A stretch of DNA of 64,000 nt from CAZSNT01 sp964607765 (GTDB lineage: Bacteria > Verrucomicrobiota > Lentisphaeria > Oligosphaerales > JABHEG01). Where the stretch lies: NCBI GenBank assembly GCA_964607765.1, contig CAZSNT010000007.1, positions 1 to 64,000 of the forward strand. The letters are read 5' to 3'. Of this stretch, positions 41,903-51,312 are shown one piece after another; positions within the stretch are counted from its first letter, which is position 1; the number at the start of each line of letters is the position of its first letter. Position numbers and translations under genes: made by a program. The notes under the pieces are model-generated. The model had not been told where the DNA came from. It made no database searches and saw only the letters and a list, made by a program, of their open reading frames with translations.

Positions 41903-42058
41903 AGTCAGTCGGCAGCCAGCCGGAGAAGCCTCTCTCCTAATACTCGACAGTACCAGTCCGTGCCCCAACGCGGTGGCACATCTCAGCCCGGGGAGAGTCC
42001 CCCGGGACCGTGGCAGGGATCACACAAACACTATCATGCAGGCTGAAGGTGTGCCACA

Positions 42059-43438
42059 TCATTCTTCGGGCAGGCTGTCGATGATGTGTGCGGCCCGGAA
42101 CAGGCCCCAAGCCAGGCCAAGCACCGTGATGCAGATGGCAGCGCCGAAGAACAGGCGGCTGTCGATCAGGTCGCGCAGGACGCGGGCTGTGGAGGGCGCG
42201 CGTTGCTCGGGCGGCGTCCCCGGGCCGAGCTGTGCCTGGACAGGCGCGTAGCCTCTCTGGAGCAGCGTGCGGATGGTGGCCGTGTCGTAGCGCGGCGCCT
42301 CATCGTCGCGTGTGCCGTAGCGGACCTGGTAGTTGGTTTTGGGGGCTGCGAGGAAGAGGGCCTGGTAGGTGTTACCGACGGCTGTTACTCCATCGATCGC
42401 CAGGGGCGGGTTGTCGTGGTTTTCCAGCGTGAGCCTGTATTCTGTGCATCGCTGTTCCGGGAACGTCACGGTGAGGTCGGCCTGGTGGTAGCCGCGGAAG
42501 TGGACAGCGTGAATGTCCGCCGCCCCGACCTCTCGCCATTCGCGGGTCACGCCGCGGGTCACGGGAACCTGCACGATGGCTCTGCGGTGGAAGTTGCGGG
42601 TTGATGTGCGGAGGGTGAAACCGGTCAGTGGTTCCCGCTGCGAACGGAGGGTCACAATTGTGCGTTTCAGCTCGGGGTCCTGATCCACGGCGAGTTCGGT
42701 CGTGTTGTAATTGCTCTTGACAGCCACCTCCTCACGGGTTGTCGGGTATTCGTGCCAGCAGGAGATGCGGTCGATCCGGAACGGCCGCGTCCGGACGGTG
42801 GTGCGCTCGGTGCGGCCCGTCTGCTGCTCGGCCGCGTAGTGCCGGGTCAGCGTCATGATGGGCGATTCGGTGCGATCTGTGACCTCCTCGATCAGGACCC
42901 TGAACCGTTGGCAGTTGTTAGGCGCGAGCTTGACGTGCGTGTTGCTGATGTCCATGTAACGCGTGTAGTCGAACAGGAGGGAGTCCGTGGCCAGGGGACG
43001 CCAGTCCTCGCCGTTGGCGGGAGCGCCCAGGACCGTGACACGACGCTCGTAGTTGCGGAGTGGCGTGGACAGCGTCATGCCGTCAACTGCGTCTGCCTTG
43101 GGATGTAGGTTCACGGTGACCTCAATGCGGTTGCCGGTGAGCTCTCGCAGGGAGGCGACCGAGCTGGACACAACCCGGCGCTCTGTCCTGCTGCGGTGGG
43201 TGAGCACCTGTCGAAGCAGGTAGGGCGTTTCGACGGCTGCGTCGTTCATGATGCGCAGGTCGGTGAACTGGGAACGGGTGTTGGCGTAAACCAGTTTGTC
43301 CAGAGGCACGGCGATGATCTCGTCCTGGTCCCGCGCCGGGACTTCAATCCTGCGGGTGAACACGTCCTCCATCGCCCCTGTCGCGCAGGTGCACCAGAGA
43401 CCTATGGCCAGCAGATGGTTGAGTATCGGGGAACGCAT
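42059..43438 (-). CDS. DUF3999 family exported protein
   Basis: A 459-residue protein with a signal peptide (LLAIGLWCTCATGAM), a long beta-rich part and one C-terminal membrane helix (LFFGAAICITVLGLAWGL). Segments such as DVFTRRIEVPARDQDEIIAV, LRIMNDAAVETPYLLRQV and YTRYMDISNTHVKLAPNNC fit DUF3999, which is usually found beside DUF2339, as here. Its role is unknown; an envelope function is likely. The ATG at 43438 has GGAG 8 bases upstream, and the DUF2339 gene lies directly upstream (20 bp). Confidence 0.85.
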   Translation of the reverse strand: MRSPILNHLLAIGLWCTCATGAMEDVFTRRIEVPARDQDEIIAVPLDKLVYANTRSQFTDLRIMNDAAVETPYLLRQVLTHRSRTERRVVSSSVASLRELTGNRIEVTVNLHPKADAVDGMTLSTPLRNYERRVTVLGAPANGEDWRPLATDSLLFDYTRYMDISNTHVKLAPNNCQRFRVLIEEVTDRTESPIMTLTRHYAAEQQTGRTERTTVRTRPFRIDRISCWHEYPTTREEVAVKSNYNTTELAVDQDPELKRTIVTLRSQREPLTGFTLRTSTRNFHRRAIVQVPVTRGVTREWREVGAADIHAVHFRGYHQADLTVTFPEQRCTEYRLTLENHDNPPLAIDGVTAVGNTYQALFLAAPKTNYQVRYGTRDDEAPRYDTATIRTLLQRGYAPVQAQLGPGTPPEQRAPSTARVLRDLIDSRLFFGAAICITVLGLAWGLFRAAHIIDSLPEE

Positions 43439-43458
43439 GCGGATGTCTCCTTCAGTTT

Positions 43459-45963
43459 TCACGCGGGCGTTTTTTCCGGTTCGATGAGGAAGCTCTGCCT
43501 GTACTTGAGGTAGAGGAACGAGCCGGTCAGCACCAGGACACCGAGCAGGATGAAAGCAATGATCCGGTACAGTTGCTCCAGGCTGGCCAGGTCAACAAAG
43601 AACACCTTCCACGCGACGACGGCGAATAGGCTCAACCCCGTGAGCCGCAGCGCACGGTTGCCCCTGAGTATCCCGCCGAGGATGCTTCCCAGGGCGAACA
43701 CGGCCCACAGGATCGAGACGCCGCCCGCGCGCAGGCCGCTGACGTAGTGGAACAGGAACGTATTGACCTCGAGCGTGGAGTAGATGAAGAGCAGGCTCAG
43801 CGCGGTTGCGCCCAGGGCCGTCCTGGCATGCCGCGGCTGCACACGTGTACTCAGCACGCTGACCGTGTAGACCAGGAAGGCAATGATGATGCCGAAGTCG
43901 AGCAGTCGCATACCGGCGTCTACGAACGAGTAAGCGCCCCTGTACCGCATCAGCCCGTGCAGACCCCAGCTGGGGATGTCGTAGCCGAACAGTTTGATAA
44001 GCAGGCCGATCACGAACAGGCAGAACAGGTACAGCACGACGGAGCGCTCCGTCGTTGAATACTCCCAGAGCAGCACGCCGCACAGCGCCAGCCACAGCAG
44101 CGACAGCATGGGCCAGCGCAGCGGTTCGTAGAAGTAGAGGAACGACCGGTTCAGTTCCAGGTGCAGGAACAGGAAGAGCAGTCCGAGTACGGCAATCACG
44201 CCCCAGCGTACGGCCCAGTGGCGACGGATCCAGCCTCCCACATCATTGCCTCTGTCCAAGGCCAGTGCCGTGGCCGCGTCCGGGCGCTTCAGTAGCTTGA
44301 CCGCACCTGCCATCGCCCCCAACGGCACCCCGAAAATCACCAGCCGCTCCACCATCACCAGCACGTAGCTGCCAAGCGCCATCGTAGGCTCAATCTGTGA
44401 GAGAAAATACTGACTGCGCAGATCGATGAAGCTGAATCGCCACAGCACGATGGCGTAGAGCAGGTAGGCAACGTGTCGGAGGAACTCGCTGTTCAGTTTG
44501 CCCGCCATCCATAGCAGAACCAGGGCCTGGACGGCCCAACTCGCGGTGATCCACTGGCTGGACAGTAACAGCGGCACGGTGATGGCGAGGAAGAACGCGG
44601 CCAGGCCCATGAAGCTCAGCAGCAGCTCGCGGTCCAGCAGACGTCGGCGTATGAACACGACAATGTGCCCGATGTAGACGCCTGCCAGGGCCAGCGTGAC
44701 CACGGAGACAAAGCGTCGGCCGTACGCTTCCTCCACCATGCCGTAGCCGACGATGAAGACGATACCCGCATTGACGAGTAGGGCGAGAAGCTCCAGAATG
44801 GTCGATTTTTCGCCGTTGGCCAGGTTGTGGACGAAAACCAGCGTGGAGTAGAGCGCGAAGAACGCGATCACGAACGGCATCACCTGCCAGAAGTAGGCAT
44901 CGGTGTAGTGCGCGTCCATCGCACGGAAGAACAGCGCGTAGTTGCACAGGAAGCTCAGTGCGTTCAGCAGGCGCCAGTTCTTCCGATAGGCTATGACGAG
45001 CACGCCCGCGCCCAGAACGAGCATGTACGTGAAGAGGCCCGCGAACTGCACTCCGGGCGCCTCCAGCATGATTGGGGTGCCGTAACCGCCGATGACGCCG
45101 AGAACGGCGACCAGCAGCGAGTTGAAGCGCACAGCCATTGCGGCTGCACACAGAGTGACAAATACCATCCCCGCCAAGGCCGTGTGGAGCGGAATGAGCT
45201 GGTAGAAGTTCGCGGCTGCAAAGACGCTGAAGTACAGCGTCGCGATCCCTGCCCCTATCAGGCCGTGGCCCAGCAGCCGGTACTTGCCGCTGAGCAGGCG
45301 CGTGCCCCCGAACAGCAGTCCCGTACCCGCGAGCATGCTGAGTGAAACGCGGCCTGACGGACCGATCCAGCCCTGGTCAATCGAGTAGCGCAGGAAGAAG
45401 CCGACCCCGGCAACCAGAATCACGACCCCGATCCGGATCAGCCAGTTGCTGGCTACGGCGTACTCGATGGAAACGCCCGTCGGACGGTGCTCTTCGCCTA
45501 CGATGATCCAGTTCCAGGTCTTGCGCAGGATGTTGCGGGCGGCAAGCTCGAAGCGATTCGGCCGGCGGGGCGTGCGGGTGTGGCGTCGCCGCCGCGCACG
45601 ACGGCGCGGCTCGGGCGGCGGAGCGTCTGCCGGGGATGCCGTAGGGCTCGGGATAGGCGAAGGGGAGGGTGGGGACTCAGCTGCGGCCTGCTGTCTTGCG
45701 GGGGGCTCCGGCGCGGACGCGACGGGTTCGGTGAGGACGGGGTCAGGCTCGGCGAGCGCTGCACGTTCAGAGGTCACTCGTTTGAGGGACGCCCTGATGA
45801 CATCGAGCTCGCGCTCGATCAGGTTGCGGAGTCCGCTCACGTTGCGCTCCTGTCGCCGCTGGCTCCGCAGTGTCTTGCACGCGATGACCAGGATGACGAT
45901 CGGCACAGCAGTGATGCTCACGAGTGCGATAACCAGTAACGTGATCAGGATTTCTTCCGCCAT
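43459..45963 (-). CDS. DUF2339 family multi-pass membrane protein
   Basis: An 834-residue membrane protein with more than 20 hydrophobic helices. The N-terminus has one helix, a coiled region (NLIERELDVIRASLKR) and a proline-rich linker (about residues 70-120). The family signature follows: WIIVGEEHRPTGVSIEYAVA..WLIRIGVVILVAGVGFFLRYSIDQGWIGP. DUF2339 proteins commonly neighbour DUF3999, and the pair probably forms a membrane complex. Substrate and role are unknown. Confidence 0.92.
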   Translation of the reverse strand: MAEEILITLLVIALVSITAVPIVILVIACKTLRSQRRQERNVSGLRNLIERELDVIRASLKRVTSERAALAEPDPVLTEPVASAPEPPARQQAAAESPPSPSPIPSPTASPADAPPPEPRRRARRRRHTRTPRRPNRFELAARNILRKTWNWIIVGEEHRPTGVSIEYAVASNWLIRIGVVILVAGVGFFLRYSIDQGWIGPSGRVSLSMLAGTGLLFGGTRLLSGKYRLLGHGLIGAGIATLYFSVFAAANFYQLIPLHTALAGMVFVTLCAAAMAVRFNSLLVAVLGVIGGYGTPIMLEAPGVQFAGLFTYMLVLGAGVLVIAYRKNWRLLNALSFLCNYALFFRAMDAHYTDAYFWQVMPFVIAFFALYSTLVFVHNLANGEKSTILELLALLVNAGIVFIVGYGMVEEAYGRRFVSVVTLALAGVYIGHIVVFIRRRLLDRELLLSFMGLAAFFLAITVPLLLSSQWITASWAVQALVLLWMAGKLNSEFLRHVAYLLYAIVLWRFSFIDLRSQYFLSQIEPTMALGSYVLVMVERLVIFGVPLGAMAGAVKLLKRPDAATALALDRGNDVGGWIRRHWAVRWGVIAVLGLLFLFLHLELNRSFLYFYEPLRWPMLSLLWLALCGVLLWEYSTTERSVVLYLFCLFVIGLLIKLFGYDIPSWGLHGLMRYRGAYSFVDAGMRLLDFGIIIAFLVYTVSVLSTRVQPRHARTALGATALSLLFIYSTLEVNTFLFHYVSGLRAGGVSILWAVFALGSILGGILRGNRALRLTGLSLFAVVAWKVFFVDLASLEQLYRIIAFILLGVLVLTGSFLYLKYRQSFLIEPEKTPA

Positions 45964-46257
45964 GACAGCATCTCCGCTTACGGTTCAGAGTTCGTCGCGT
46001 TTCAGTGCGTCGCCTGACTGCGGGACCGCCCCGCGTGCGTTTCCTTGTTTGCAGCGGCTGTGCCAGGGAGTTTGGAAAGGCGCGTAAATGTCTGTGGGAT
46101 AGCATGGTAGGGTTACGTGGCAAGGTCCGCCTCAAGAACGCAAGCAACAGGGGTGTACATGCAGTGCTTTGCCTCTGTTCGTTTTGCGTACAGGGGGGCA
46201 AGCACAAGGAGAGCCCGAGTTTCGGAATGGGCTGGAGACGTTCTTGCCAGGCAGCCG
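45964..46257. other. Intergenic region without a gene
   Basis: About 300 bp with no coding signal. It precedes a strong inverted repeat (46258-46341) and lies between the DUF2339 gene and the PhoU gene, both on the minus strand. Confidence 0.4.
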
Positions 46258-46341
46258 CCTGGGACCGCCGAGCACCAGCTCGGCATCCGGGCAGCCAACA
46301 CAGGTGAGTCCGGAGCCGAGCTGGTGCTCGGCGGCCCCAGG
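46258..46341. repeat. 27-bp-stem inverted repeat
   Basis: The arm 46258-46284 begins CCTGGGACCGCCGAGC and pairs with 46315-46341 at 26 of 27 positions around a 30-nt loop. Each arm contains the shorter palindrome GCCGAGC-ACCA-GCTCGGC. A similar GGCGCTCGG-type repeat is common in intergenic DNA of some PVC bacteria, from memory only. It lies between DUF2339 and phoU, and could act as a terminator or be a small repeat element. Confidence 0.8.
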
Positions 46342-46464
46342 GAGAACACCAGACCAACGTCGAGGGTCCATTTTGGGGCGACCCCCTACGGCATGCCGCA
46401 CAAGCGCCGCTTGCGGGCTCGGTGTCTGGGGGTTGCAGTGGGACTGGCGGCGCTGCCGGCGCGG

Positions 46465-47151
46465 CTACTCGCCCGCTGCTTCCTGGCGCAGTCCCCTGGA
46501 CACGAAATCGATATTCTGCAGTGGGAAGATGATGCCGGACGCCGTGTTGCCCAAATGTGCATTGACGCGGGCCAACGTCTGTACGAGGCGCGAGGTCAGC
46601 ACGGCTTCGCGTGTGGGCAACTCATCGTCGAGGATTTCCCGGTTGATTGCCTTGAGGTCCGGCTTGACGCTCTTGTAGGCATCGAGGATTTCGTGGGTCA
46701 GGTCGGAATCCGAGTCGCGGATTGCGCGTTCGAGGCGGGGCAGGTTCTCCGCGATCTTGGACTGAATGGCGGCGATGCGGTCGTAGTACTTGAGTTCCCG
46801 GACCTTGCCTTCGAGGAGCGCGCCGATCTTGAACACGTCTCTCGCCAGGTCACCCAGTCGCTCCGCGTCCTTGGCCATGGCCATCACGGCGAGGCAGCCG
46901 GACGCATCGCCCTGCGGGTTGATGGTGAGGTGTTCGAGCAGCATGCGTCTTATGTCGCGTTCGCCTCTGTTCACGGCCTTGTCGCGCTCGCGCACGGGGC
47001 CTTCGGTCGCACTGATCACCGCCTGTCCGATGCAGGCTTCCCAGGCGTGGGTGAACACGTAATCGCAGTCGGCGATCATCTGGGCCAGCTCTTCGATGAC
47101 GTCGTGCATGAGGCCGTCGGCGCGCCACGCTTTGGCAATTTCGCTCAGCAT
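46465..47151 (-). CDS. PhoU-domain protein
   Basis: A 228-residue all-helical protein with two PhoU-like repeats: AVNRGERDIRRMLLEHLTIN, MAMAKDAERLGDLARDVFKI, and ESVK/DLKAINREILDDELPTREA. The motifs AKDAERLGD and the E(R)DIRRM bundle fit PhoU proteins that regulate phosphate transport. It follows a Na/Pi symporter gene in the same operon (16 bp), so it probably modulates that carrier. Confidence 0.88.
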   Translation of the reverse strand: MLSEIAKAWRADGLMHDVIEELAQMIADCDYVFTHAWEACIGQAVISATEGPVRERDKAVNRGERDIRRMLLEHLTINPQGDASGCLAVMAMAKDAERLGDLARDVFKIGALLEGKVRELKYYDRIAAIQSKIAENLPRLERAIRDSDSDLTHEILDAYKSVKPDLKAINREILDDELPTREAVLTSRLVQTLARVNAHLGNTASGIIFPLQNIDFVSRGLRQEAAGE

Positions 47152-47167
47152 TGTATTGAAGTTCCTT

Positions 47168-48373
47168 CTAGGCTCCGCGGACCATTCTGGTCACCAGGAT
47201 GATTATCAGAGGCACACCAAAGAAGACGGCCGCAGTGAAGATGATGGCCCACCTCTTGGATTCTGCGGCAATCGCCGCCAGCCGCTGTGCCAGGGTGATC
47301 GGCAGAATCCGCAACGGGTAGAACACAGCAATCCCAAACACGTTGAACATAAGGTGCGCAAAGGCTGCCGTCACGCCGACTGTGATCAATTGTCCCTCCG
47401 CGTTGACGCCCACAGTTGCCAGCGACGCGAGCAAGGCTGTGCAGGTTGTGCCGATGTTGGCTCCCAGCGTGAAAGGGTAACAGCGTTGCAGCGTGACGAT
47501 TCCCGCACCCACGAGCGGGACGATCAGCGACGTGGTGACCGAACTGCTCTGCACGGCAACCGTCAGACAGATTCCCAGCACGAGCGCGGTGAAATCGTTG
47601 CGGAACAGATACCGGTTGATGAAGCGTTCAGCCTTCTCCACGAGCAGCACGCGCATGGTCTTGACCAGGTAGACGAGGGACAGGATCAGAGCGATGATAG
47701 CGATGACAAGCAGGAGGATTCCAGCGCCCAGCTTGCCCATGCCCAGGGAGTCTGTGAGCAGGTGCTGCAGAGACTTGACCACGGGTTTGACGACCATTTT
47801 GAGGGGGCTTGTGAATTTCACGCCCCCGGCGTTGGCAAAGAGAGTGGTCAAGCGCACCGCGACCGTTTCGATCGGGTGGAACGCCAGCTCGATGGGGAAC
47901 AGCAGGCCGACGGAGAGCAGGTTGAAGAAGTCGTGGACCGTGGCTCCGGCGAAGGCGCGTCTGAAGTCCTCGCGGCGTGTAACGAATCCGAACGAGACCA
48001 GGATATTGGTGATGGTGGTGCCGACATTTGCGCCCATGATCATGGGGATGGCGAGGCGGATCGGCATCACGCCGCCGCCGACGAATCCGACGATCAGCGA
48101 GGTGGTCGTGGACGAGCTCTGGATCAGGCTGGTGGCGAAAATGCCGATGAACAGGCCCACAATCGGGTCGGAACAGGAACTGATCAGATTGGTGGCAAAG
48201 CCTTTGCCGAACATCTTGAACGCGGACCCCATCATGGTGATACTGAGGAGGAACACGTACAACAGCGCAAGGACAGAGACGATGCGCAGTGCCGTGCGTG
48301 CGTTGTCGGCGGGCCCGTCGATCGCCGGCTCGGGATGGCTCTCTGTCACCGAGGGGGATGGAGTGTCTGTCAT
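47168..48373 (-). CDS. Na+/phosphate symporter (PNaS family)
   Basis: A 401-residue carrier with about ten helices and two inverted halves. Each half has a QSSS signature: LIQSSSTTTSLIVGFVGGG and AVQSSSVTTSLIVPLVGAG. Each also has a GANxGTT segment: GANVGTTITNILVSFG and GANIGTTCTALLASLA. These are diagnostic of the PNaS (NptA-like) family that imports inorganic phosphate with sodium. The downstream phoU gene supports the role. Confidence 0.93.
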   Translation of the reverse strand: MTDTPSPSVTESHPEPAIDGPADNARTALRIVSVLALLYVFLLSITMMGSAFKMFGKGFATNLISSCSDPIVGLFIGIFATSLIQSSSTTTSLIVGFVGGGVMPIRLAIPMIMGANVGTTITNILVSFGFVTRREDFRRAFAGATVHDFFNLLSVGLLFPIELAFHPIETVAVRLTTLFANAGGVKFTSPLKMVVKPVVKSLQHLLTDSLGMGKLGAGILLLVIAIIALILSLVYLVKTMRVLLVEKAERFINRYLFRNDFTALVLGICLTVAVQSSSVTTSLIVPLVGAGIVTLQRCYPFTLGANIGTTCTALLASLATVGVNAEGQLITVGVTAAFAHLMFNVFGIAVFYPLRILPITLAQRLAAIAAESKRWAIIFTAAVFFGVPLIIILVTRMVRGA

Positions 48374-48563
48374 TGTGATCCAGTCAAGAGTTCAGGATTT
48401 GATTTGCCGGCGGCGAAAGCCTGTGTCTTGCGGTTGATTCAGCCTGGACCAACAGAGGCGGCGGACCTCCCACTCGAACACGGCAACCCGCCCGCAGGGC
48501 TGACCAACGGACAACAGACCCTTAACATACACTACACACAAGGAGGGGGCTATCCCGTGTCTG

Positions 48564-50000
48564 TTAGGGCCGTGTTAGGTTTCGGGGAGGGGGCAGGGGG
48601 GGCATCGCATTGCATGGGGGGCTGCTTCGGGCGCGGCTTCGGCTGTCGATACCCGCGAGGACCGCTTCCAGTGCGGGCACGGCCAACGGCAACAGTCTGG
48701 CGCGGATCAGCAGGCTCCACAGTCTCTCGAGTTTCTTCCACCCGCAGGTGTATGCCAGGTGTCGGAGTCTGCCCGCAACCGTGGCTTTGGTCCCGGCGCT
48801 GCGCAGGACGGAGCTCCAGCGGTAGAATTCGGTGTAGGCCCGCCAGTATCCCTGTTCCAGCTCGCTCGGGCTCATCTGGGCAGGCCGGAACACGCAGTGA
48901 CGCGTGTCGTACAGGTCCCAATCCTGCGACCTGATCCGGCCCTGGGCCTGGAGCCGTGCGTGCAGGGGAGTCCCCGGGTATGGGGTCAAGATGTGAAACG
49001 TAGCCGTCTCCAGGCCGTGAGCAAGGGCCCAGTCCACCGTCCGTTGGAACACGTCTGGCGTATCGCTGTCGAGTCCGAGAATGAAACTGGCGTTGATCAT
49101 CACGCCCATGCTGTGCAGGCGCGCGGTCGCCTCGGAGTAGTCCGTGAGCAGGTTGTGGTGCTTGCCTTGGCGCCGGAGGTTGGCGTTGTCGAGCGTCTCG
49201 AACCCGATGAACAGACTGCGCAGACCGCAGCGAACGGCCTTCTCGAGCAGGGCAGGGCGCTGCGCCACCCCGACAGTCGCCGCCGCCTGCCAAACGCGGC
49301 CCATGCCCTGGAGTCCGTCAAAGAGCGCGTCCGCGAATCGTGGCGCGGCGAACAGATTGTCGTCGAGGAAGAACAGATGCCTGCCGGGCAGCGAGTCGAT
49401 CTCGGCCAGTGCGGCGTCGATTGGGCTGGTGTAAAACGGTTTGCCGCCTTTGAGGAAGTCGGTGGTGTAGCAGAATTCGCACTGGTGCGGACATCCGCGC
49501 GACACCACGATCGAGTTCGGGGCAAGGTAAAGGCGGCGTTTGATCAGGTCCCGGCGTGGCGGCGGGTTGCCCGTTAAATCGCGCCGTGTCGATGCGTACA
49601 CCGACTTGGTCTTCCCAGCCCGGAAATCGGCAAGGAACTGCGGCCAGGTGTCGTCACCCGGGCCAAGGAAGAGCGTGTCCGCATGTCGGGCTGCCTCCTT
49701 GGGCACGGCCGTCACGTGCAGGCCTCCCAGGGCCACGTGAGCGCCTCGGCGTCGGTAGATGTCCGCGAGCTCGTACGAGCGCGATGCGGAGCTGACGTAA
49801 ACTTCGATCGCCACCAACTCCGGGTTGTCATTCAGGTCAACGTTCTCAACGTGTTCGTCGGTGAGTGTGACAGTGTCGTCGGGGTCGAAGTAGGCTGCGA
49901 GGGTGGCCAGGCCGAGAGGCGGGAACAGCGAGTACTTGATGGGACGCCAGAACGGACTCTTCGCCTCGGTGAGGGCCGGCAGGATCAGCTTTGCACGCAT
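48564..50000 (-). CDS. Radical SAM protein with N-terminal B12-binding-like domain
   Basis: A 478-residue protein. The N-terminal part (SLFPPLGLATLAAYF and ELADIYRRRGAHVALGGLH) matches the B12-binding-like domain of class B radical SAM methyltransferases, without the cobalamin-binding DxHxxG motif. The SAM-cluster cysteines are CPHQCEFC. Further segments include LFFLDDNLFAAPR and FHILTPYPGTPLH. The C-terminus is low-complexity. GGAGGA lies 9 bases before the ATG. It starts 6 bp after the stop of a membrane-protein gene, suggesting a two-gene operon; the substrate is unknown. Confidence 0.88.
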   Translation of the reverse strand: MRAKLILPALTEAKSPFWRPIKYSLFPPLGLATLAAYFDPDDTVTLTDEHVENVDLNDNPELVAIEVYVSSASRSYELADIYRRRGAHVALGGLHVTAVPKEAARHADTLFLGPGDDTWPQFLADFRAGKTKSVYASTRRDLTGNPPPRRDLIKRRLYLAPNSIVVSRGCPHQCEFCYTTDFLKGGKPFYTSPIDAALAEIDSLPGRHLFFLDDNLFAAPRFADALFDGLQGMGRVWQAAATVGVAQRPALLEKAVRCGLRSLFIGFETLDNANLRRQGKHHNLLTDYSEATARLHSMGVMINASFILGLDSDTPDVFQRTVDWALAHGLETATFHILTPYPGTPLHARLQAQGRIRSQDWDLYDTRHCVFRPAQMSPSELEQGYWRAYTEFYRWSSVLRSAGTKATVAGRLRHLAYTCGWKKLERLWSLLIRARLLPLAVPALEAVLAGIDSRSRARSSPPCNAMPPLPPPRNLTRP

Positions 50001-50006
50001 GTCGAC

Positions 50007-51146
50007 TCAGTCCTCCTGGGCCTGGGGCGTTTCCCGAGCGGGTGAATTCCAGCTCAGTAACGGGCTTGCCACAGCTGCCGTGACAACGGCGCATTCCAGG
50101 CCGAACGGCAGGTAACCGGCGTACCCCAGAAGCGGCATCTCAAAGATGTGAAAGCGATCGACGAAAGGGATGACGTACTCCCACTTGGCCAAGCTGTAGA
50201 TGTTCCACATCTCCCAGAACCAGCCGCAGATCAGGGCGGCCAACGCAGGGATGACGAGCGGGCGCAGATCGCCGTGGCGCAGCGGCGTGAACAGATTGCT
50301 CCGGCCTTGAAGTGTCTGCAGAGCGGTGAGGATCAGCAGGGGCGATACCCAAAGCAGCGGGAACAGCACAGCAGGCAGCCTGCCGATCAGCGCGAGCCCG
50401 ACGCCGGCACATCCCAACGCCGTCCAGGCGATCCGGCGGCGGCACTTCAGGGCCAGCCGTGGGCCCTGCGTCAGGCCCCGGTTCATGCCGGGGAACGAGA
50501 GGAGGACATGACACGTCGTGCATACCGCGGGCAGAACGGTCGAAAAGGCCAGCGTGGCGAACGCCACATACTGCCCGGGCCTGAAGTGGCCGACGCCCAG
50601 GTAGTACCAGTTCTGCACGAAACGGTTGAGGTACTCGAAGAACCACCAGAACAGCGCGCTGCACGGGAACAGCAGCAGGAAGCGCGGTGGGTTGTCGAGT
50701 AGCGGACACCGTCCTGTGCGGCGGACACAGAGCGCGTTGCCGACGAAAATGTAGCTCAGCCAGAGCGGCGTGAACGTGTGCTTCTGCAGTGGCTCGAACC
50801 ACTCGAATCGGGTCCAGGCCAGCACCCACGCGAGTGCACCGAGAGCAACCGCAGCCCATCCCCACCACGGGAATGGGTGGCGTTCGGCCTCCACGGCTGT
50901 GCCGCGGACGCGTCGTCTGCCCCGCCAGAGCGCAGCGGCCAACGGCAGGATCAACACTGCTGTCCCGGTTGCCACGACCGCGAAGGCCAGCCAGGAAAAG
51001 GGCGGGTGTACGACGTAGCGGGTCAACGGCGGGAATTCCAGGTACTGCCCGACGTTCGCGCCGGCGGAGGCCACGCCGAGCAGCGGCAGCCCCACGAGCA
51101 TGGCGACCGCGATCACTGGCGTCAGGACGTGCTCAGATTTCTTCAT
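50007..51146 (-). CDS. Multi-pass membrane protein in operon with radical SAM gene
   Basis: A 379-residue membrane protein with about nine helices, for example VIAVAMLVGLPLLGVASAG, WLAFAVVATGTAVLILPLAA and VLFPLLWVSPLLILTALQTL. A striking conserved-looking segment is ICGWFWEMWNIYSLAKWEYV followed by FEMPLLGYAGYLPFGLE, near the C-terminus. I do not recognise the family. AAGGAA precedes the ATG at 51146. The stop lies 6 bp before the radical SAM start, so the enzyme may act with it on a membrane-associated substrate; this is inference. Confidence 0.72.
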   Translation of the reverse strand: MKKSEHVLTPVIAVAMLVGLPLLGVASAGANVGQYLEFPPLTRYVVHPPFSWLAFAVVATGTAVLILPLAAALWRGRRRVRGTAVEAERHPFPWWGWAAVALGALAWVLAWTRFEWFEPLQKHTFTPLWLSYIFVGNALCVRRTGRCPLLDNPPRFLLLFPCSALFWWFFEYLNRFVQNWYYLGVGHFRPGQYVAFATLAFSTVLPAVCTTCHVLLSFPGMNRGLTQGPRLALKCRRRIAWTALGCAGVGLALIGRLPAVLFPLLWVSPLLILTALQTLQGRSNLFTPLRHGDLRPLVIPALAALICGWFWEMWNIYSLAKWEYVIPFVDRFHIFEMPLLGYAGYLPFGLECAVVTAAVASPLLSWNSPARETPQAQED

Positions 51147-51173
51147 GCGTTCCTTCCTGTTCTCGCACCCAAC

Positions 51174-51312
51174 GACGAAGTAGAGAGACAAGGTAGAAAG
51201 ACACAGTACGGGGGAGCAGTGCTCTTCGTCTTTCCTCTTTGTCTTCCCTCTTTGTCTTCCCTCCTCGTCTTCCCTCCTCGTCTTCCCTCTTCGTCTTTCC
51301 TCTCTGTCTTCT
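51174..51312. repeat. 13-nt iterated hairpin locus
   Basis: The left arm has direct units of the type GTAGAGAGACAAG and GTAGAAAGACACA. The right arm has seven 13-nt units in the inverted sense (51222-51312), such as CTCTTCGTCTTTC and CTCCTCGTCTTCC. The reverse complement of these units (GGAAGACGAAGAG) is nearly the unit at 22968-23045. The arms can fold into one long hairpin. It lies between the membrane-protein gene and the winged-helix regulator gene. Confidence 0.85.

Noticed and set aside
45767..46357. Minus-strand open frame upstream of DUF2339
   Set aside because: Arginine- and cysteine-rich composition, overlap with the DUF2339 start and with an inverted repeat, and no homology pattern.
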